A stretch of 44,366 nucleotides of DNA, taken from contig JBKEAM010000073.1 of assembly GCA_047972265.1 (NCBI GenBank), forward strand, positions 1 to 44,366. The letters run 5' to 3'. Positions 41,078 to 44,366 of the stretch are shown here, piece by piece. This stretch comes from JAAYCI01 sp047972265 (lineage in GTDB: Bacteria > Bacillota > Clostridia > Oscillospirales > Ruminococcaceae). Positions within the stretch are counted from its first letter, which is position 1, and every line of letters begins with the position of its first letter. The position numbers were made by a program, and so were the translations under genes. The notes below the pieces were generated by a model. It was given only the letters and a program-made list of their open reading frames with translations, was not told where the DNA came from and did no database searches.

Positions 41078-41114
41078 ACGGCCTGCTTTGTGTATCCCTC
41101 GCAAAGCGGGCCGT
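41078..41114 (+). terminator. Hairpin after the TtcA-like gene
   Basis: ACGGCCTGCTTTG and CAAAGCGGGCCGT with an 11-base loop and one G-T pair. The T-tract is missing, so termination efficiency is uncertain. Confidence 0.5.
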
Positions 41115-41213
41115 GGCAGTGTAAAATGATTCTTTTGTGGCAAAGCGCATGCTGCTTTGTATAAAGTGATGAATTTTTGCAGAAATCTTTTATACAAAAA
41201 AGGCTAAAACAGA

Positions 41214-41243
41214 TTGACAATAAAACGTGAAGCATGGTAATCT
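41214..41243 (+). promoter_or_regulatory. Promoter of the second LacI gene
   Basis: TTGACA (41214-41219) with TAATCT (41238-41243) at 18 bases. The -35 is perfect and the -10 weak. The operator at 41254-41265 lies just downstream. Confidence 0.55.
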
Positions 41244-41253
41244 ACAGTAAAGT

Positions 41254-41265
41254 GCTCTCGGGTGC
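41254..41265. promoter_or_regulatory. LacI-type operator, site 1 (autoregulatory)
   Basis: GCTCTCGGGTGC: two differences from the perfect palindrome GCACTCGAGTGC found at 42420. It lies between the promoter and the ATG of the LacI gene, where binding would block transcription of its own gene. Confidence 0.7.
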
Positions 41266-41268
41266 AAA

Positions 41269-42315
41269 ATGGAGGCGGAAGAGATCAATAAACCGGTAAC
41301 TTTAAAAGATGTGGCCGAAAAGTCTAACTTTTCTTTAAGAACGGTTAAAAAAGTATTTTTGGGCGAGGGATCGGTGCGCCCAAAAACCCGCGACCATATT
41401 TTGGCTGTGGCCAAAGAGCTAAACTATACCAAAAACCAAATGGCAAGCATACTGGCCAGCAACCGCCAATACCATATAGCCATAGTAATAGGCAATTTTA
41501 AGTATTTTTTTCCGGAGATGAAACAGGGCTTTATAAAATGTGCCGAAAGCCTGCGCGACTATAAAGTAAGCATAGATTTTTACGTACCTAAAGATAAAAC
41601 AATGCTGTCTGCCCAAAATTTATTGGCAGAACTGGCCGATAGAGAAGATATAGATGCGGTGATTTTGCATGCTTCCAGCATGACGGGGCTAGAGCGCCCC
41701 ATCAACAATCTTATCGAAAAAGGCAAGCCGGTATTTACGGTAGGCGCAGACGCACCTTATTCTAAAAGAATTGCCTTTATTGGCCCCAAAGCGTACGAAT
41801 CGGGCCGTATAGCGGCCCAGGTGCTGGCCAATTATGTTGGCAAATCGGGCGAAGTATACGTTATAAATCAAATGGTAGAGCAGATGCAAACGGCAGAGCG
41901 TACCCGCGGCTTTTTGGATGCAGTGGAAGAAAAATACCCCAATATAAACGTACACCGCATTGTGGTAGAAGAAGCCGAAGAGTATTACAATACCGTAAAA
42001 GAACTTGTAAAAAGCAATGATGTTGCAGGGATTTTATGTACAGATGCCGATTGCTATATGGCAGGCCGCGCTTTGCAGGATGTAGACGAAAAAGATGTAG
42101 TGGTGGTTGGCTACGACTTAACCGAAGAAGTAGAAGCCCTAATGGAACTGGGCTATATAAAAATTGTACTTAGCCAAAACCCCGCCCTACAGGCAAATGT
42201 GGCGCTGCGCAATATGTGCGAATATCTTGCCGTAGGCAGCGATGTTACAAAAAATATCTTTACCCCGGTAAACATTATCACCAGCGAGTGCCTGCGCTAT
42301 CAAAAGGAAGAATAA
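41269..42315 (+). CDS. LacI-family regulator of the sugar operon
   Basis: 348 residues. Helix-turn-helix VTLKDVAEKSNFSLRTVKKV, hinge NQMASILASNR, then an effector-binding periplasmic-binding-protein fold (about 65-345; IAIVIGNFKYFFPEMKQGF, INNLIEKGKPVFTVG, YESGRIAAQVLANYVGKSGE, GILCTDAD, VVVVGYDL). The layout resembles sugar-responsive regulators with an RbsB-like C-domain. The helix-turn-helix is slightly off the classic VSTATVSRV pattern (FSLRTVKKV). The ATG at 41269 is preceded by a weak CGGGTG site that overlaps operator site 1. Two more operator copies lie between this gene and the epimerase/kinase genes, so it should control both itself and them. Confidence 0.93.
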   Translation: MEAEEINKPVTLKDVAEKSNFSLRTVKKVFLGEGSVRPKTRDHILAVAKELNYTKNQMASILASNRQYHIAIVIGNFKYFFPEMKQGFIKCAESLRDYKVSIDFYVPKDKTMLSAQNLLAELADREDIDAVILHASSMTGLERPINNLIEKGKPVFTVGADAPYSKRIAFIGPKAYESGRIAAQVLANYVGKSGEVYVINQMVEQMQTAERTRGFLDAVEEKYPNINVHRIVVEEAEEYYNTVKELVKSNDVAGILCTDADCYMAGRALQDVDEKDVVVVGYDLTEEVEALMELGYIKIVLSQNPALQANVALRNMCEYLAVGSDVTKNIFTPVNIITSECLRYQKEE

Positions 42316-42345
42316 ATACGATGCTTCCTTTTTTGCAAAATAATT

Positions 42346-42357
42346 GCACTCGAATGC
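42346..42357. promoter_or_regulatory. LacI-type operator, site 2
   Basis: GCACTCGAATGC, one change from the perfect palindrome, flanked by TT and AT. It lies 31 bases after the LacI stop, probably at the promoter of the epimerase/kinase operon. Confidence 0.75.
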
Positions 42358-42419
42358 ATATTATAGAATAAGGGCTGTTCTCCTAAGCTTAGCGGGAGAT
42401 AATTTTTTGCCATATAAAA

Positions 42420-42431
42420 GCACTCGAGTGC
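42420..42431. promoter_or_regulatory. LacI-type operator, site 3 (perfect palindrome)
   Basis: GCACTCGAGTGC with central CG, the hallmark of LacI-family operators. Its centre is 74 bases from that of site 2, close to seven helical turns, so a tetramer could loop the DNA between them. Confidence 0.8.
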
Positions 42432-42498
42432 AATACACTAGTCAGCTGGTTTGCAGGTTAAAGCAGGGCAAAACAATACTATTTATGGGGGCAACCAA

Positions 42499-43536
42499 AT
42501 GCAGGCCGCACCGGATAGAAACCGAAATTATAAATGCAGGCTGCGCGAGATGGAGTATTGCGGCGTGCGGCACATATTTATGGAAAACGAAGTTTTGCGT
42601 ATTGGAGTAGCGGCAGGTAAAGGGGCAGACATAACCGAGTTTTTGTATAAGCCAAAAGATTTGGATTTTATGTGGCATAGTTTTAATCCCTTGCAAAACC
42701 CGATAACCTACGCGCCGTCTAAACAATCGGGCAATGGTACCTTTTTAGATTTGTACGAAGGTGGTTGGCAAGAACTATTTCCTAATTATGGGGGGCCGGT
42801 AAACTACAAAGGGGCAGAGTATGGCCTGCATGGTGAGGTATGTGTTGTGCCTTGGCAGTATTCTGTAGAGCTGGATACCCCCGAAGAAATAAGCATAAAC
42901 CTGTGGGTGCGTACACCCAGTACACCCTATTTGTTAGAGCGCCGGATGACGCTGAAAAGCGGCGTCCCCTGCCTGTATATTAAAGAAAAAATTACAAACG
43001 AAAGCCCGGTGCCAATGGAGTATATGTGGGGGCACCACCCAGTGCTAGGGGCGCCTTTTTTAGACGAAAGCTGCGAGATTATACTGCCTCAAAGCAGCAA
43101 AAGTTACAGCGCGCATACCCTTGCCAATGCGGGGGTGCTGCCAGCAAACCAAACACAGGCGTGGCCGCATTTTACAGATACAGAGGGCAATAGGCATAAC
43201 CTAGCCCATATACAGCCGGCACAGGCACAAAAGTACCGGGAATACGGTATTAGCGGGCTTGCACAGGGAGAATGCAGTGTGTGGAACGCAAACCAAAATA
43301 TAGGATTTGCGCTGCAATGGGATGAAAAGCAGTTTCCTTATTTATGGATATGGGAGCCAAACGGGGGCAATTTAAACCACCCTTGGTATGGCAGAAACTA
43401 TGTGCTGGGTGTAGAGCCATGGTCGCACTTAGCGGGCAGCCTGCAAGAGGTACTTAGCGCTGGGCAGGCAATGGTGTTAGAACCCTGGCAAACAAAAGAA
43501 ACTTGGCTAAATGCAGCGGTAAAGCTGGAAAGGTGA
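42499..43536 (+). CDS. Aldose 1-epimerase-like (DUF4432-type) protein
   Basis: 345 residues of the galactose-mutarotase superfold. Seen are VLRIGVAAGKGADITEFLYK, the YEGGWQELFPNYGGP segment, YGLHGEVCVVPW with a candidate catalytic His, MWGHHPVLGAPF with a second His, LWIWEPNGGNLNHPW, and VLGVEPWSHLAG with a candidate catalytic Glu. These enzymes interconvert anomers of free sugars in the cytosol. The ATG at 42499 follows TATGGGGGC; an upstream in-frame ATG at 42451 adds 16 residues with no site. It is first of a sugar operon under two LacI-type operators and is followed after 4 bases by an FGGY kinase. Confidence 0.82.
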   Translation: MQAAPDRNRNYKCRLREMEYCGVRHIFMENEVLRIGVAAGKGADITEFLYKPKDLDFMWHSFNPLQNPITYAPSKQSGNGTFLDLYEGGWQELFPNYGGPVNYKGAEYGLHGEVCVVPWQYSVELDTPEEISINLWVRTPSTPYLLERRMTLKSGVPCLYIKEKITNESPVPMEYMWGHHPVLGAPFLDESCEIILPQSSKSYSAHTLANAGVLPANQTQAWPHFTDTEGNRHNLAHIQPAQAQKYREYGISGLAQGECSVWNANQNIGFALQWDEKQFPYLWIWEPNGGNLNHPWYGRNYVLGVEPWSHLAGSLQEVLSAGQAMVLEPWQTKETWLNAAVKLER

Positions 43537-43540
43537 TGCT

Positions 43541-44366
43541 ATGTATGTGCTGGGTATAGACGTTGGTACCACCGGAACCAAAGCGATTTTGTTGGATGAA
43601 GAGGGCCGCGTAGCAGGGCAGGGGTATCAAGGCTACCCAACACTGCGCAAAGATGGCGGTATTGTAGAGCAAGATGCCGAGGAATGGTGGCTTGCGCTGC
43701 AAAGTGCGGTGCATCAGGCATGTGACCCTAAAACAGCGGCAGGGGTTAAGGGCATTAGCCTTTCTACACAAGGGGGCAGCTCTTTACTGGTAGATAAAAA
43801 CGGCAGGCCGCTTGGCAATGCAATTACATGGATGGACACCCGCGCCCTGCCCCAAAAACAAATACTGGAACAGGAAAAAGGCTCGGAATGGTTTTACAGC
43901 AAAACAGGTTGGCCGTTAAATGCCAGCCTAGACGCCTGCAAAGCCCTTTGGGTGGTAGAAGATACCCCACAGCTTTTGGCACAGGCAAAATGGTATATTT
44001 CTACGCTAGAATTTATCAATTTAAAGCTTACCGGCGCCCCTGTAATAGACCCTACCACTGCAGCCATGCGCCAACTGATGGATATCCACACCCACAACTG
44101 GGACGATGAAATTGTAAATGCCACCCGCTTAAATGCAAACCTGCTCCCTCCCATTTTGCCATCGGGAGAATGCATAGGCACCCTAACGGCAAACGCCGCC
44201 AAAGTACTGGGCTTACCCCAAACGGTGCAGGTATTTAACGGTGCGCACGACCAATACTGCTGTGCCCTTGGCAGCGGCAGTGTAAACCCAAACGATACCT
44301 TTTTGGGTACGGGTACGGCATGGGCCTTAATGAGCAATACACAAAAACCACTGTTTACACCCGCCC
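43541..44366 (+). CDS. FGGY-family carbohydrate kinase, N-terminal part (cut by window edge)
   Basis: 275 codons are visible; the gene continues beyond the right edge with no stop. The N-terminal actin-like ATPase domain reads YVLGIDVGTTGTKAILLDEE, then ISLSTQGGSS, AITWMDTRALPQ, a TLEFINLKLTG loop, FNGAHDQYCCALGSG and FLGTGTAWAL. Most like xylulokinase or related pentulose/hexulose kinases. The exact sugar is undetermined; L-fuculose is conceivable given fucI at the other edge, but about 43 kb separate them. The ATG at 43541 follows AAAGGTGATG and lies 4 bases after the epimerase-like gene. Confidence 0.88.
   Translation, partial: MYVLGIDVGTTGTKAILLDEEGRVAGQGYQGYPTLRKDGGIVEQDAEEWWLALQSAVHQACDPKTAAGVKGISLSTQGGSSLLVDKNGRPLGNAITWMDTRALPQKQILEQEKGSEWFYSKTGWPLNASLDACKALWVVEDTPQLLAQAKWYISTLEFINLKLTGAPVIDPTTAAMRQLMDIHTHNWDDEIVNATRLNANLLPPILPSGECIGTLTANAAKVLGLPQTVQVFNGAHDQYCCALGSGSVNPNDTFLGTGTAWALMSNTQKPLFTPA

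Overview
The window looks like chromosomal DNA of an anaerobic, low-to-mid GC Bacillota, probably a gut clostridium (Oscillospirales-like). The grounds are strong AGGAGG-type ribosome binding sites, frequent TTG/GTG starts, AT-rich intergenic DNA, consensus sigma-A promoters, a SpoIID-domain protein, a glycyl-radical enzyme with its activase, a corrinoid methionine synthase with a separate reactivation protein, and a BMP-type nucleoside importer. The taxonomic call is inference. I see no rRNA, tRNA, CRISPR array, transposase or phage gene.

Layout. 1-1351: the start of L-fucose isomerase (cut by the left edge) diverges from an AraC regulator. 1450-4629 (minus): a SpoIID/LytB wall protein, then a coupled pair of an HD hydrolase and an AlkZ/YcaQ-like protein that has lost its middle. 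4947-8583: adenine deaminase, pyridoxamine kinase and, convergently, a YigZ/IMPACT protein. 8995-13546: an AEC transporter, then IMP cyclohydrolase (PurO type), stand-alone AICAR formyltransferase and adenylosuccinate lyase. 13724-17309: small genes (repeat-bearing lipoprotein, DUF1905, a frameshifted methyltransferase, nitroreductase, a DUF6530-like protein under a palindromic operator, a GIY-YIG-like protein). 17642-21580 (minus): metF, MetH reactivation protein, metH. 22123-24057: orphan LytTR response regulator, a Ser-rich membrane-anchored exported protein and a 61-residue membrane protein.

24137-37814 is the centrepiece. A perfect-consensus promoter runs straight into a terminator (candidate small RNA of about 55 nt). 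Then a TTGACA-17-TATTAT promoter opens a 13 kb co-directional locus: LacI regulator, ribokinase, YjjI-type glycyl-radical enzyme and YjjW activase, a stand-alone protein resembling the RarA/MgsA C-terminal domain, amidohydrolase, nucleoside hydrolase, nucleoside 2-deoxyribosyltransferase, ABC ATPase and two permeases, a second copy of the RarA-C-like protein, and a BMP-family lipoprotein. Read together, nucleosides are captured and imported, deaminated and cleaved, and ribose is phosphorylated. The orphan YjjI/YjjW enzyme and the two paralogous RarA-C-like proteins have no assigned step. This is my best candidate for an undescribed system.

38446-44366: a YjbR/MmcQ protein, a cysteine desulfurase overlapping a TtcA-like tRNA thiolase, and a sugar regulon. 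In the regulon a second LacI regulator, an aldose-epimerase-like protein and an FGGY kinase (cut by the right edge) share three copies of a GCACTCGAGTGC-type operator.
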